DNA of 64,000 nucleotides from an uncultured Polaribacter sp. (lineage in GTDB: Bacteria > Bacteroidota > Bacteroidia > Flavobacteriales > Flavobacteriaceae): positions 62,001 through 126,000 of the forward strand of contig CANMHT010000006.1 of assembly GCA_947497755.1 (NCBI GenBank), read 5' to 3'. Below are positions 1 to 7,846 of the stretch, one piece after another. Position numbers and translations under genes: made by a program. Position 1 is the stretch's first letter. Each line of letters opens with the position of its first letter. Below the pieces are notes generated by a model. The model searched no databases. It worked only from the letters and a program-made list of their open reading frames with translations, and was not told the origin of the DNA.

Positions 1-784
1 TAAAAATTTGAGTATTCTCATTAATGGTAGCAATTCTAGAGTCTAAAGACATTAAAAATTCATTTTCTCTACCACTAACTTCTAGCTTAATTTTTGTGTT
101 TTCAGAAATTACTAATGGTCTTGCATTTAAGTTGTGTGGAGCAATAGGAGTAATTACAATACTGTTAGAATTTGGTAATACTACAGGGCCATTACAACTT
201 AATGAATATCCAGTAGAACCTGTTGGAGTAGAAATAATTAACCCATCAGACCAGTAATTGGTTAAATATTCATCATCTAGATAGGTTTTTACTCCTATCA
301 TAGAAGTGGTATTTTTTCTGGCAACAGTTACCTCATTTAAAGCAAAATTAATATCAGAAATCGCATCAGATTTTGGAGATGTTTTAACGCTTAATAAAGT
401 TCTTTCTTGAATTTTATATTCTTTTAATAAAAGTAATTCTACAACATGCTTAATTTCACTTTTTTGAATGGTAGCCAAAAAACCTAACCTACCAGTATTT
501 ATTCCTAAAACTGGAATGTCTAGATTTCTAATAAAGGTAATTGATCTTAAAATGGTTCCATCACCGCCAATCGTAAAAAAGAGATCAAAAGAATTGTTAA
601 GTTCATTAAAATGAGAAAAAGTAGGGTACTTTTTAAGAAGTAAATCATTTGCTTGGTACAAGTCGTAAAATTCCTTTTCAAAAAAAACTACAATGTTTTT
701 TTCTTGTAAAACGTCTAATAAAAGAAGTACTTCTTTTAAGGCATTAGTGCTATAAGCTTGTCCGTAAATGGCTACTTTTTTCAT
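1..784 (-). CDS. nadK: NAD kinase (3' end cut by window edge)
   Basis: Phosphorylates NAD to NADP in the cytoplasm. The visible 261 codons begin MKKVAIYG and carry the family signatures in order: GGDGT at about residues 73-77 (the catalytic/nucleotide loop), the ALNEV segment, the substrate motif TPTGSTGYSLS, and ITPIAPHNLNARPL near the end of the visible part. A full enzyme is usually about 290 residues, so roughly 30 C-terminal residues lie off the left edge. The start is the ATG at 784, only 3 bases after the stop of the upstream CBS gene, so the two are very probably one transcript. Identity is firm. Confidence 0.95.
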   Translation of the reverse strand, partial: MKKVAIYGQAYSTNALKEVLLLLDVLQEKNIVVFFEKEFYDLYQANDLLLKKYPTFSHFNELNNSFDLFFTIGGDGTILRSITFIRNLDIPVLGINTGRLGFLATIQKSEIKHVVELLLLKEYKIQERTLLSVKTSPKSDAISDINFALNEVTVARKNTTSMIGVKTYLDDEYLTNYWSDGLIISTPTGSTGYSLSCNGPVVLPNSNSIVITPIAPHNLNARPLVISENTKIKLEVSGRENEFLMSLDSRIATINENTQIF

Positions 785-787
785 CAA

Positions 788-1444
788 CTAGGTATTTAAG
801 AATTTTTGTAAATACTCAGACCTGTTTTTTAACTCTTCAAGATAAAAGTCATCTTTATGTTCTGTAATAATTGTATAATTATAACGCCTAAATGTTTGTA
901 TTATCTCATTGATTTCTTGAGAAGAAATCTTTAATGTTAATTCTACTTTGTCTCCATTTGTATTAGAAATATAACAGCCAAGTAGTTTTCCGTTATTAGA
1001 CTCTACAATTTGAGAAATTTCACTAAAAGTATATTCTTTGTTCTGTTTTTCTATGATTAAAATAAATCCACCAGAATTTAAAAATGGACTATGTGAAAAG
1101 ACTTCTAAAATGTCGTTTAATTCATAATATCCAACATAGTTATTTTCTGAAATAACCGGTAAAATATTCGTGTCGTTATTGGCAAAAACTTTTAATAATT
1201 CTAAGACAGAGTTTTCATCTAGCGCATTAAAATGATCTAAAAAATCACGTTGTTCTAACAAAGAACTTTCTGTATTTTCTAAAGTAAGGATGTCACTTTG
1301 TGAAATACAACCAATAAAAAAGCCATTTTCTAAAATAGGAATATGGGTAATTGGATAGGTTTTAAAAAGCTCTAACGCCTCTTTAACAGTACTTTGTAAT
1401 GTTAGAGGTTTGAAATCATTTAATATGTACTTTGAAATATTCAT
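788..1444 (-). CDS. CBS domain pair protein with ACT-like C-terminus
   Basis: A 218-residue soluble protein. Residues about 5-60 and 68-125 look like two CBS repeats (for example the segment TYPITHIPILENGFFIGCIS, then the DTNILPVI segment), which in other proteins bind adenosine nucleotides. Residues about 135-205 resemble an ACT-type ligand-binding fold. No catalytic domain is attached, so it is likely a regulator or sensor. It lies 3 bases upstream of nadK on the same strand, which suggests, but does not prove, a link to adenylate or NAD(P) status. Specific partner unknown. Confidence 0.8.
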   Translation of the reverse strand: MNISKYILNDFKPLTLQSTVKEALELFKTYPITHIPILENGFFIGCISQSDILTLENTESSLLEQRDFLDHFNALDENSVLELLKVFANNDTNILPVISENNYVGYYELNDILEVFSHSPFLNSGGFILIIEKQNKEYTFSEISQIVESNNGKLLGCYISNTNGDKVELTLKISSQEINEIIQTFRRYNYTIITEHKDDFYLEELKNRSEYLQKFLNT

Positions 1445-1493
1445 CTGTTACGAATATAAGATAAAAAAGGCTAATAATTTTTACCGAATTGCC

Positions 1494-1501
1494 TACTTTT
1501 G
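1494..1501 (+). promoter_or_regulatory. -7 promoter element for pdxJ
   Basis: TACTTTTG matches the Bacteroidota -7 consensus TAnnTTTG and ends 18 bases before the pdxJ ATG at 1520. I find no TTG at the usual 17-23 base spacing upstream, so the -33 half is weak or absent. Confidence 0.45.
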
Positions 1502-1519
1502 CTCTTTAGATTTTTAGAT

Positions 1520-2233
1520 ATGGCAAAGTTAAGTGTAAATGTAAATAAAATAGCAACATTACGTAACTCTCGTGGTGGTAATGTGCCAAATTTATTAAAA
1601 GTAGCAAGTGATATTGAATCTTTTGGGGCGGAAGGAATAACCATTCATCCAAGACCAGATGAAAGACATATTCGTTATCAAGATGCCTATGATTTAAAAG
1701 ATGTAGTAACTACAGAATATAATATTGAAGGAAACCCGATTCCAAAGTTTATGGATATGGTTTTAAAAATTAAACCAACGCAGGTAACATTAGTGCCAGA
1801 TAGTATTGATACTTTGACTTCTAATGCAGGTTGGGACACCATTACGCATCAATCGTATTTAAAAGAAGTAATTACTGAGTTTAAAAATGCGGGAATTAGA
1901 ACGTCTATTTTTATAGATACAGATTTGAAATTGATTGAAGCTGCAGCTACAACTGGAGCAGATAGAATAGAATTGTATACAGAGGCGTATGCTACTCAAT
2001 ATGATTTAGGAAATAAAGATGCTGTAAAACCATATACAGAAGCAGCAATTTTAGCTCATGATTTAGGTTTGGGAATTAATGCTGGACACGATTTAAGTTT
2101 GGATAATATCCAATTTTTTAAACAAAGCATTCCTAATTTAGCAGAAGTATCTATTGGACATGCATTAATTTCTGAATCGCTATATTTAGGATTGGAAAAT
2201 GTAGTGAATATGTATTTACATCGACTAAAGTAA
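1520..2233 (+). CDS. pdxJ: Pyridoxine 5'-phosphate synthase
   Basis: Condenses 1-deoxyxylulose 5-phosphate with 3-amino-2-oxopropyl phosphate to form pyridoxine 5'-phosphate, the last ring-forming step of the DXP-dependent vitamin B6 route. The 237-residue protein has the family blocks [13 protein letters not shown], the [13 protein letters not shown] segment, [12 protein letters not shown] and the [14 protein letters not shown]-terminal segment. I chose ATG 1520 ([10 protein letters not shown]) over an in-frame TTG-like position at 1499 because it fits the family N-terminus and follows a -7 element. The next gene starts one base after this stop, so they are co-transcribed. Confidence 0.96.
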   Translation: MAKLSVNVNKIATLRNSRGGNVPNLLKVASDIESFGAEGITIHPRPDERHIRYQDAYDLKDVVTTEYNIEGNPIPKFMDMVLKIKPTQVTLVPDSIDTLTSNAGWDTITHQSYLKEVITEFKNAGIRTSIFIDTDLKLIEAAATTGADRIELYTEAYATQYDLGNKDAVKPYTEAAILAHDLGLGINAGHDLSLDNIQFFKQSIPNLAEVSIGHALISESLYLGLENVVNMYLHRLK

Positions 2234-2234
2234 T

Positions 2235-2996
2235 ATGCAAATTTTACATTCAAAAATTTTAGGAAACGGACAACCGTTACTTATTTTACATGGATATTTT
2301 GGTAATGGCGATAATTGGAAAACCATTGCAAACCATTTATCTAACTCTTATCAAGTACATTTAATAGATCAACGAAATCACGGAAGAAGCTTTCATTCTG
2401 ATGAGTTTGATTATGAGTTAATGATGGAAGATTTAAGTAATTATATTACACATCATCAGTTAGAAAATGTACATCTTTTAGGGCATTCAATGGGAGGTAA
2501 AACAGTAATGCTTTTTGCTGTTGAATATCCAGAGTTGGTAGATAAATTAATAGTAGCAGATATTTCACCAAGAATGTACCCTCCGCATCATGATGATATT
2601 TTACGAGCTTTAAACTCTATAGATTTTTCTGTCCAGAATACTAGAAAATTAGTAGATGAGAAATTGTCAGCATTAATTCCAGAATTTGGTGTACGTCAGT
2701 TTTTAATGAAAAATATTTATTGGAGAGAAAAAGGAATTCTAGATTTTCGTTTTAACTTAGAATCATTAACAGAAAATAATGATGAAGTAGGTGTAGCCTT
2801 ACCTTCATTTACAGTTTTTGAAGGAGAAACATTGTTTTTAAAAGGAGAAAATTCTGGATACATTTCTGCTAATGAAGAGCCAATTATTAAGGCGCATTTC
2901 CCGAATGCTAAAATTATTAGTATTAAAAATGCGGGACATTGGTTACATGCAGAAAATCCAAAAGATTTTTTAGAGGCAATAGTTGAGTTCTTATAA
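2235..2996 (+). CDS. Alpha/beta hydrolase, YbfF-type esterase
   Basis: A 253-residue alpha/beta-fold hydrolase. It has the oxyanion-side HGYFGNGDNW loop, the nucleophile elbow GHSMGG with Ser85, and a C-terminal AGHWLH with His235. Asp109 in VADISP is the likely acid by analogy with E. coli YbfF. Length and motif spacing fit the small acyl-CoA/short-chain esterase group, but the natural substrate cannot be told from sequence. It starts one base after the pdxJ stop and converges on the hydroxylase-like gene, whose original reading frame would overlap its last 6 bases. Confidence 0.88.
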   Translation: MQILHSKILGNGQPLLILHGYFGNGDNWKTIANHLSNSYQVHLIDQRNHGRSFHSDEFDYELMMEDLSNYITHHQLENVHLLGHSMGGKTVMLFAVEYPELVDKLIVADISPRMYPPHHDDILRALNSIDFSVQNTRKLVDEKLSALIPEFGVRQFLMKNIYWREKGILDFRFNLESLTENNDEVGVALPSFTVFEGETLFLKGENSGYISANEEPIIKAHFPNAKIISIKNAGHWLHAENPKDFLEAIVEFL

Positions 2997-3062
2997 AAGT
3001 TGCTCTTTTATTTTCTTTTCAAAACTAGCTATTATTTCTTTTGAGGCAGGATCTTTACTTCA
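2991..3062 (-). other. Downstream in-frame tail beyond the TGA of the hydroxylase gene
   Basis: Reading on in frame after the TGA at 3062-3060 gives 22 further sense codons (starting SKDPASKE and ending KIKEQLL) and then TAA at 2993-2991. The composition (Lys, Glu, Ile; helix-forming) is that of a normal C-terminal tail, and it would end overlapping the convergent hydrolase gene by 6 bases, an ordinary convergent arrangement. I read this as the former C-terminus, now cut off by a nonsense codon, unless the TGA is a sequencing error or is read through. Confidence 0.55.
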
Positions 3063-3701
3063 TTTAAGTTCGCCAATAATTAACTGCATGGTCGCTACTG
3101 ATAATTCTTCTTTAGGTTTTGTAAGTAAGCTTTCTTTGGATGTTAAAGAGAAAAATAATTCATCAGACCAGTCATTGCGCTTTCCATCAATAACCAAATG
3201 TATTCTATCTGTTTTTCCAGTATTGCTTACCGAATGTGTGTAGTTTACATTGGTATACCAACATTCTCCAGGAAGCATAACAATTCTTTTGTTATCTAGA
3301 ATAAAATGTACATTCTCATTAGTGGTTATGGGAATATGTATTCTGAAATTTCCATCTTCATACCCTAATTTGTGATCTTTATGCGGTTTTATTTCTGAGT
3401 TTGGAGTTAGTTTTAAGATTCTGGCAGAAAGAATTTGACATTGAAATGAATTTATAATCTCTTTAAAATAGTTGCAATCTTTTAAGATTGGAGTTGCCAT
3501 TACTTCTTGATTTGTGTTTTCTATAGCAAAAATATTAGAGGCGTCACCATTAGGAGCATATAAAGGAATTGCATCCCAAGTTCCTCGATACCCCAAATTG
3601 TTAAAATGAGGGATCCAATTGATAGTTATTAATGATAAGTCGCTTAACAACTTTTTTTCATCAAATAAGAAAGGGAGGCGTAAAGATGTTGTAATTTCCA
3701 A
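3060..3701 (-). CDS. Aspartyl/asparaginyl beta-hydroxylase domain protein
   Basis: A 213-residue protein of the Fe(II)/2-oxoglutarate dioxygenase class. The expected ligand set is visible: H107-x-D109 in KPHKDHKLG, Arg120/His122 in FRIHIPITT, distal metal ligand His156 in YTHSVSNTG, and the 2-oxoglutarate-binding Arg166 in DRIHLVID. It is the soluble single-domain form with no membrane anchor, so the substrate is unknown. The catalytic core is complete. It ends at a TGA (3062-3060) that is followed in frame by 22 coding-like codons; without that codon the protein would be about 236 residues. Function of the shorter form is probable because the lost part lies beyond the core. Confidence 0.85.
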   Translation of the reverse strand: MEITTSLRLPFLFDEKKLLSDLSLITINWIPHFNNLGYRGTWDAIPLYAPNGDASNIFAIENTNQEVMATPILKDCNYFKEIINSFQCQILSARILKLTPNSEIKPHKDHKLGYEDGNFRIHIPITTNENVHFILDNKRIVMLPGECWYTNVNYTHSVSNTGKTDRIHLVIDGKRNDWSDELFFSLTSKESLLTKPKEELSVATMQLIIGELK

Positions 3702-3743
3702 TTTTTAGAGTTTAGAATCTCAAAGCTAACCAAATAATATGTG

Positions 3744-3805
3744 ATTAGTTACAATTATGGCAGATAAGTGTTAGAATTGTAATATATGTAACTAATTATT
3801 CTGCC
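3744..3805. repeat. Interleaved inverted repeats in an intergenic region
   Basis: A perfect 10-base inverted repeat, ATTAGTTACA (3744-3753) with TGTAACTAAT (3787-3796), encloses 33 bases. Crossing it is a second pair, GGCAGA (3759-3764) with TCTGCC (3800-3805). TACAATT (3750-3756) and AATTGTA (3775-3781) form a third overlapping pair. The crossed order could give a pseudoknot in RNA or act as a protein-binding site. It lies between the hydroxylase-like gene and the holin-family gene. Confidence 0.45.
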
Positions 3806-3871
3806 GTTTTTTCATGTTTTTATTATTGGTGCAATTTTAGTGGTAAGTATTTCAATTATAAAAAGTTATCT

Positions 3872-4222
3872 ATGAATTTTATTTTAAAAATATTATTAAC
3901 TGCTTTTGTGGTTATAGTACTAGCAGGACTTTTACCAGGAGTGGCTATTGCAAATGTGTCTACTGCAATATGGGTGGCATTTGCCATTGCTCTTTTAAAT
4001 ATGTTTGTAAGACCCTTATTAATATTCTTTACTCTACCAGCAACTATTGTAACACTTGGGTTGTTTTTATTTGTAATAAATGCAGTAATTATATTAATGG
4101 CAGCTAAATTGGTAGGTGGATTTATTGTTGCCAACTTCTTTTCTGCATTGTTATTTAGTGTGTTATTGTCATTATTTAGGTCGGCCTTATTTAAATTATT
4201 AAAAGAAGAAAAAGAAAAATAG
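3872..4222 (+). CDS. Phage holin family 4 superfamily membrane protein
   Basis: A 116-residue, very hydrophobic protein with about four membrane segments and a basic C-terminal tail (KLLKEEKEK). The block LLNMFVRPLL...TLPATIVTLGLFLFVINA is the hallmark of the small membrane family named after phage holins (PF04020). Despite the name these are housekeeping chromosomal genes in many bacteria, and nothing nearby looks like phage. Role unknown. It is a single gene, with 169 bases to trigger factor and a separate promoter for that gene. Confidence 0.85.
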   Translation: MNFILKILLTAFVVIVLAGLLPGVAIANVSTAIWVAFAIALLNMFVRPLLIFFTLPATIVTLGLFLFVINAVIILMAAKLVGGFIVANFFSALLFSVLLSLFRSALFKLLKEEKEK

Positions 4223-4333
4223 ACGAATATGTGAGTACAAAATTAGAGGTGTTTGTAAGTGTGATTGTACACATTTAAATCCTTAACGATTGTACTGTGA
4301 TTAAAATAACTGAAATAGAAGTATTTAAACCTT

Positions 4334-4363
4334 TTGTAGAGTTAGTAAAAATCACTAATTTTG
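4334..4363 (+). promoter_or_regulatory. Promoter for tig
   Basis: TTG (4334-4336), 19 bases, then TAATTTTG (4356-4363). This matches the Bacteroidota TTG-N17-23-TAnnTTTG form. The ATG at 4392 follows 28 bases later. Confidence 0.65.
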
Positions 4364-4391
4364 CAGCCAATTTTTAAGAATCATTGAAACC

Positions 4392-5714
4392 ATGAATATT
4401 ACAAAAGAAAATGTAGATGCATTAAATGCAGTTGTAAAAGTTGATATCGTTGCTGAAGATTATCAAACTAAGGTAACAGAAGTTTTACAAGATTACCGTA
4501 AGAAAGCAAATATACCAGGATTTAGAAAAGGACACGTGCCAATGGGAATGGTAAAAAAGCAATATGGTAAATCTGTAATGATTGATGAGGTAAATAAATT
4601 ATTACAAGAGTCTTTAAATAAGTTTTTAACAGAAGAAAAATTAGATATCTTAGGAAATCCATTACCGAGAGTACAAGATGATTTTTCTTGGGATACAGAG
4701 TCATTTACTTTTGAATTTGAATTAGGATTAGCTCCTGAATTTACTGTAGATTTATCTGCTAAGAAAAAAATTACACAATACAATATTGTTGCAGATGATG
4801 AATTGATTGATAAAGAAGTAGAAAATTTACAAGTTCGTTATGGTAAGATGAACTCTGTTGATGCTGCTGCTGAAACTTCTAATGTTACTGGAACTTTTGT
4901 AAACGAAGAAAAAGAAATCAACAAAAAATCTACCATTGCTTTAAAAGATATTAAAGGAAAAGTAAACTTAAAGAAGTTTGTAGGAGCTAAAGTTGGAGAT
5001 GTTTTAGAATTAAAAACAAAAAACTTATTCAACGATGAGCATAAATTACAAAATGCTTTAGGTGTTTCTCATGATGATGTTCACGGTTTAGATATTAAAG
5101 TTTCTTTTACAATTGAAGAAATTACAGAAACTGAATTAGCAGATTTAGATCAAGAATTATTTGATAAGTTATTTACTGATGGAAGTGTAAAATCTGTAAC
5201 TGAATTAAGAGCTAGAATTAAAGAAGATGCAGAAAAGCAATTCCAAGCACAAGCAGATCAACAATTGTTAAATGCAGTAACTGAGTATTTAGTAGAAAAT
5301 ACAAAGTTTGATTTACCAGCAGAATTCTTACAAAAATGGTTAGCTACAGCAGGAGAAAAACCAATGACTGCTGAAGAAGCTGCAGCAGAATATGCAAAAT
5401 CTGAAAAAGGATTACGTTACCAATTAATCGAAGGAAAAGTGATGAAAGATAACGACATCAAAATCGATTATGCAGAATTGGTAGAGTACGCTAAAGGATT
5501 CATTAGGTCTCAAATGGCTCAATTTGGTAATACAAATCCAGAAGAAAAAGAATTGGATGATATCGCAGGAAGAATTCTTTCAAACCAAGATGAAGCTAAG
5601 CGTTTACAAGAGCAATTAATTTCTCATAAATTATTAACTTTCTATAAAGAAAACATTACGTTTAAAACAAAAGAAGTTTCTTACGAAGGTTTTATCAAAG
5701 AAGTATATAAATAA
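4392..5714 (+). CDS. tig: Trigger factor
   Basis: Ribosome-bound chaperone that meets nascent chains at the exit tunnel. The 440-residue protein has the ribosome-docking signature GFRKGHVP at 43-50 in the N-terminal domain (about 1-120), a middle domain at about 150-245 in the place of the FKBP-type prolyl isomerase, and an acidic helical C-terminal chaperone domain. The middle domain shows little recognisable FKBP active-site sequence, as is usual in Bacteroidota, so isomerase activity is uncertain. It has its own promoter and is followed by a strong hairpin terminator, then clpP and clpX, the common bacterial gene order. Confidence 0.93.
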   Translation: MNITKENVDALNAVVKVDIVAEDYQTKVTEVLQDYRKKANIPGFRKGHVPMGMVKKQYGKSVMIDEVNKLLQESLNKFLTEEKLDILGNPLPRVQDDFSWDTESFTFEFELGLAPEFTVDLSAKKKITQYNIVADDELIDKEVENLQVRYGKMNSVDAAAETSNVTGTFVNEEKEINKKSTIALKDIKGKVNLKKFVGAKVGDVLELKTKNLFNDEHKLQNALGVSHDDVHGLDIKVSFTIEEITETELADLDQELFDKLFTDGSVKSVTELRARIKEDAEKQFQAQADQQLLNAVTEYLVENTKFDLPAEFLQKWLATAGEKPMTAEEAAAEYAKSEKGLRYQLIEGKVMKDNDIKIDYAELVEYAKGFIRSQMAQFGNTNPEEKELDDIAGRILSNQDEAKRLQEQLISHKLLTFYKENITFKTKEVSYEGFIKEVYK

Positions 5715-5740
5715 TACAAGATCTCATATACGCAAAAAGA

Positions 5741-5767
5741 CCTGAATTTTAGTATTCAGGTTTTTTT
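5741..5767 (+). terminator. Rho-independent terminator after tig
   Basis: A perfect 7-base stem CCTGAAT (5741-5747) / ATTCAGG (5754-5760) with loop TTTAGT, followed by seven T. It separates tig from clpP. Confidence 0.85.
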
Positions 5768-5841
5768 AGCTTTAAACTGTAACAAAATATTAACTTTATA
5801 GTTCTTATATTTACAATTCAAACAATAAAAAATACTCACCA

Positions 5842-6501
5842 ATGAATTACGGAAAAGAGTTCGAAAAATACGCAACTAAGCATCACGGAATAAGCAGTAC
5901 ATATTTAGGAAAAATAACAAGTAGTTTAACTCCTTATATTATGGAAGAGCGCCAAATGAACATTACTCAAATGGATGTATTCTCTCGTTTAATGATGGAT
6001 AGAATCATCTTTTTAGGAACGGGAATTAATGATCAGGTTGCAAATGTTATTCAGGCACAATTATTATTCTTAGAAAGTGTTGATGCTTCTAAAGATATTT
6101 CAATTTATATTAATTCGCCAGGTGGTGGAGTATATGCTGGATTAGGAATTTATGATACCATGCAGTTTATTAAGCCAGATGTAGCTACAATTTGTACAGG
6201 AATGGCTGCTTCTATGGGAGCTGTATTAATGTGTGCTGGAGAAAAAGGAAAACGTTCTGCATTACCACACTCAAGAATTATGATTCACCAACCTTTAGGT
6301 GGTGCACAAGGACAAGCTTCTGATATCGAAATTACCACTAGAGAGATTTTAAAATTAAAAGATGAATTGTACCAAATCATTGCAAGTCATTCAGGGCAAA
6401 CGATAGAAAAAGTACATGCAGATTCTGATAGAGATTATTGGATGAAAGCAACAGAAGCAAAAGAATATGGTATGATTGACGAAATTTTAACTAGAAAATA
6501 A
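5842..6501 (+). CDS. clpP: ATP-dependent Clp protease proteolytic subunit
   Basis: Self-compartmentalising serine protease subunit that degrades proteins fed by ClpX. The 219-residue protein shows the catalytic triad: Ser124 in TGMAASMGA, His149 in IMIHQPLGG, Asp198 in DRDYWM. The oxyanion segment [11 protein letters not shown] (91-101) is intact. The N-terminal 25-30 residues before the axial loop are a propeptide-like extension compared with the mature E. coli form. Start ATG 5842 is clear. clpX follows after 33 bases, so the two form an operon. Confidence 0.97.
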   Translation: MNYGKEFEKYATKHHGISSTYLGKITSSLTPYIMEERQMNITQMDVFSRLMMDRIIFLGTGINDQVANVIQAQLLFLESVDASKDISIYINSPGGGVYAGLGIYDTMQFIKPDVATICTGMAASMGAVLMCAGEKGKRSALPHSRIMIHQPLGGAQGQASDIEITTREILKLKDELYQIIASHSGQTIEKVHADSDRDYWMKATEAKEYGMIDEILTRK

Positions 6502-6534
6502 GTCGACAATAAATAATTAAGTAAAAGAAGACCA

Positions 6535-7773
6535 ATGTCGAAAGAAGAAAATTTAGAATGTTCATTCTGTGGACGTAAAAAAGCAGAAACAAATTTGCTT
6601 ATTGCTGGTATTGATGCACATATTTGTGATAAATGTATTGAGCAAGCAACAGGAATTTTAGAAGAAGAAATTACTGAAAATAGAGCCAGCGGACTTTCTA
6701 AAGATTTAATGCTGAAAAAACCATTAGAAATTAAAGAGTTTTTAGATCAATATATTATTGGTCAATTAGAAACTAAAAAATCAATGTCTGTAGCAGTATA
6801 TAATCATTATAAAAGATTATTACAGCCAAAATCTGAAGAAGATGAAATAGAGATTGAAAAAAGTAATATTGTATTAGTTGGAGAAACAGGAACAGGAAAA
6901 ACATTGGTAGCACGTACTATAGCTAAAATGTTAAATGTACCTTTTTCTATTGTTGATGCTACAGTATTAACACAAGCAGGTTACGTTGGAGAAGATGTAG
7001 AAAGTATTTTAAGCAGATTATTACAAGCTGCAGATTATGATGTGGCAAAAGCAGAAAGGGGAATTGTATTTATTGATGAGATAGATAAGATTGCTCGTAA
7101 AGGAGATAATCCATCTATTACTAGAGATGTTTCTGGAGAAGGAGTACAGCAAGCATTGTTAAAACTGTTAGAAGGTTCTGTGGTAAATGTAGCGCCTAAA
7201 GGCGGAAGAAAACATCCAGATCAAAAGTTTATCGAAGTAAACACGAAAGATATTTTATTTATTGCTGGAGGTGCATTTTCTGGGATTGATAGAATTATAA
7301 GCAAACGTTTAAATATGCAAGCAGTTGGTTATTCAGCTTCTGTTGCAGAGGATAAAATCGATGAAGAAAACTTATTGCAATATATTATTCCATCTGATTT
7401 AAAATCTTTTGGACTTATTCCAGAAATTATTGGTCGTTTACCAGTTTTAAGTTATATGAATCCTCTAGATGCAGAAACATTGAGAGCAATTCTTACCGAG
7501 CCTAAAAATTCAATTATAAAACAATATATGAAGTTGTTTAAAATGGACGGTATTGATTTTTCAATAAAAGATAATGCCTTGGATTATATTGTAGCAAAAG
7601 CTGTAGAATATAAATTAGGAGCACGTGGATTAAGATCTTTATGTGAAGCCATTTTTACAGATGCAATGTTTGAATTGCCAAGTAGCGATGAAAAAGAATT
7701 TGTTGTTACAAAAGAATATGCAGAAAATAAGTTAACAAAAACTGCACTAAAGAAGTTAAGTGTAGCTTCTTAA
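6535..7773 (+). CDS. clpX: ATP-dependent Clp protease ATP-binding subunit ClpX
   Basis: AAA+ unfoldase that recognises tagged substrates and threads them into ClpP. The 412-residue protein has an N-terminal zinc-binding domain with Cys9, Cys12, Cys31 and Cys34, Walker A GETGTGKT at 116-123, pore loop GYVGED at 149-154 and Walker B IVFIDEID at 177-184, then the small AAA+ domain. Note that this zinc finger keeps all four Cys, unlike DnaG just downstream. It is co-transcribed with clpP and ends at a long hairpin terminator. Confidence 0.97.
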   Translation: MSKEENLECSFCGRKKAETNLLIAGIDAHICDKCIEQATGILEEEITENRASGLSKDLMLKKPLEIKEFLDQYIIGQLETKKSMSVAVYNHYKRLLQPKSEEDEIEIEKSNIVLVGETGTGKTLVARTIAKMLNVPFSIVDATVLTQAGYVGEDVESILSRLLQAADYDVAKAERGIVFIDEIDKIARKGDNPSITRDVSGEGVQQALLKLLEGSVVNVAPKGGRKHPDQKFIEVNTKDILFIAGGAFSGIDRIISKRLNMQAVGYSASVAEDKIDEENLLQYIIPSDLKSFGLIPEIIGRLPVLSYMNPLDAETLRAILTEPKNSIIKQYMKLFKMDGIDFSIKDNALDYIVAKAVEYKLGARGLRSLCEAIFTDAMFELPSSDEKEFVVTKEYAENKLTKTALKKLSVAS

Positions 7774-7793
7774 GAAATAATTTAAAATTTAGT

Positions 7794-7833
7794 AAAGACC
7801 TCATAAAAGAGAATTTTATGAGGTCTTTTTTTC
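7794..7833 (+). terminator. Terminator after clpX
   Basis: A perfect 15-base stem: 7794-7808 (AAAGACCTCATAAAA) pairs with 7814-7828 around loop GAGAA, and the T run continues to 7832. It runs straight into the -7 element of dnaG. Confidence 0.9.
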
Positions 7834-7841
7834 TATTTTTG
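7834..7841 (+). promoter_or_regulatory. -7 element immediately before dnaG
   Basis: TATTTTTG fits TAnnTTTG. Its last base is only 5 bases before the dnaG ATG (7847), so a transcript begun here would have almost no 5' leader. No good TTG is seen at -33 because the clpX terminator occupies that space. Confidence 0.35.
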
Positions 7842-7846
7842 TTTTT

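Noticed and set aside
2983..3243. Plus-strand frame overlapping the end of the hydroxylase gene
   Set aside because: It is the complement of a well-supported coding gene and of its former tail, and has no recognisable product.
3872..4222. Phage holin annotation as evidence of a prophage
   Set aside because: The family is named after holins but is mostly chromosomal; no phage structural, lysis or integration gene is nearby.
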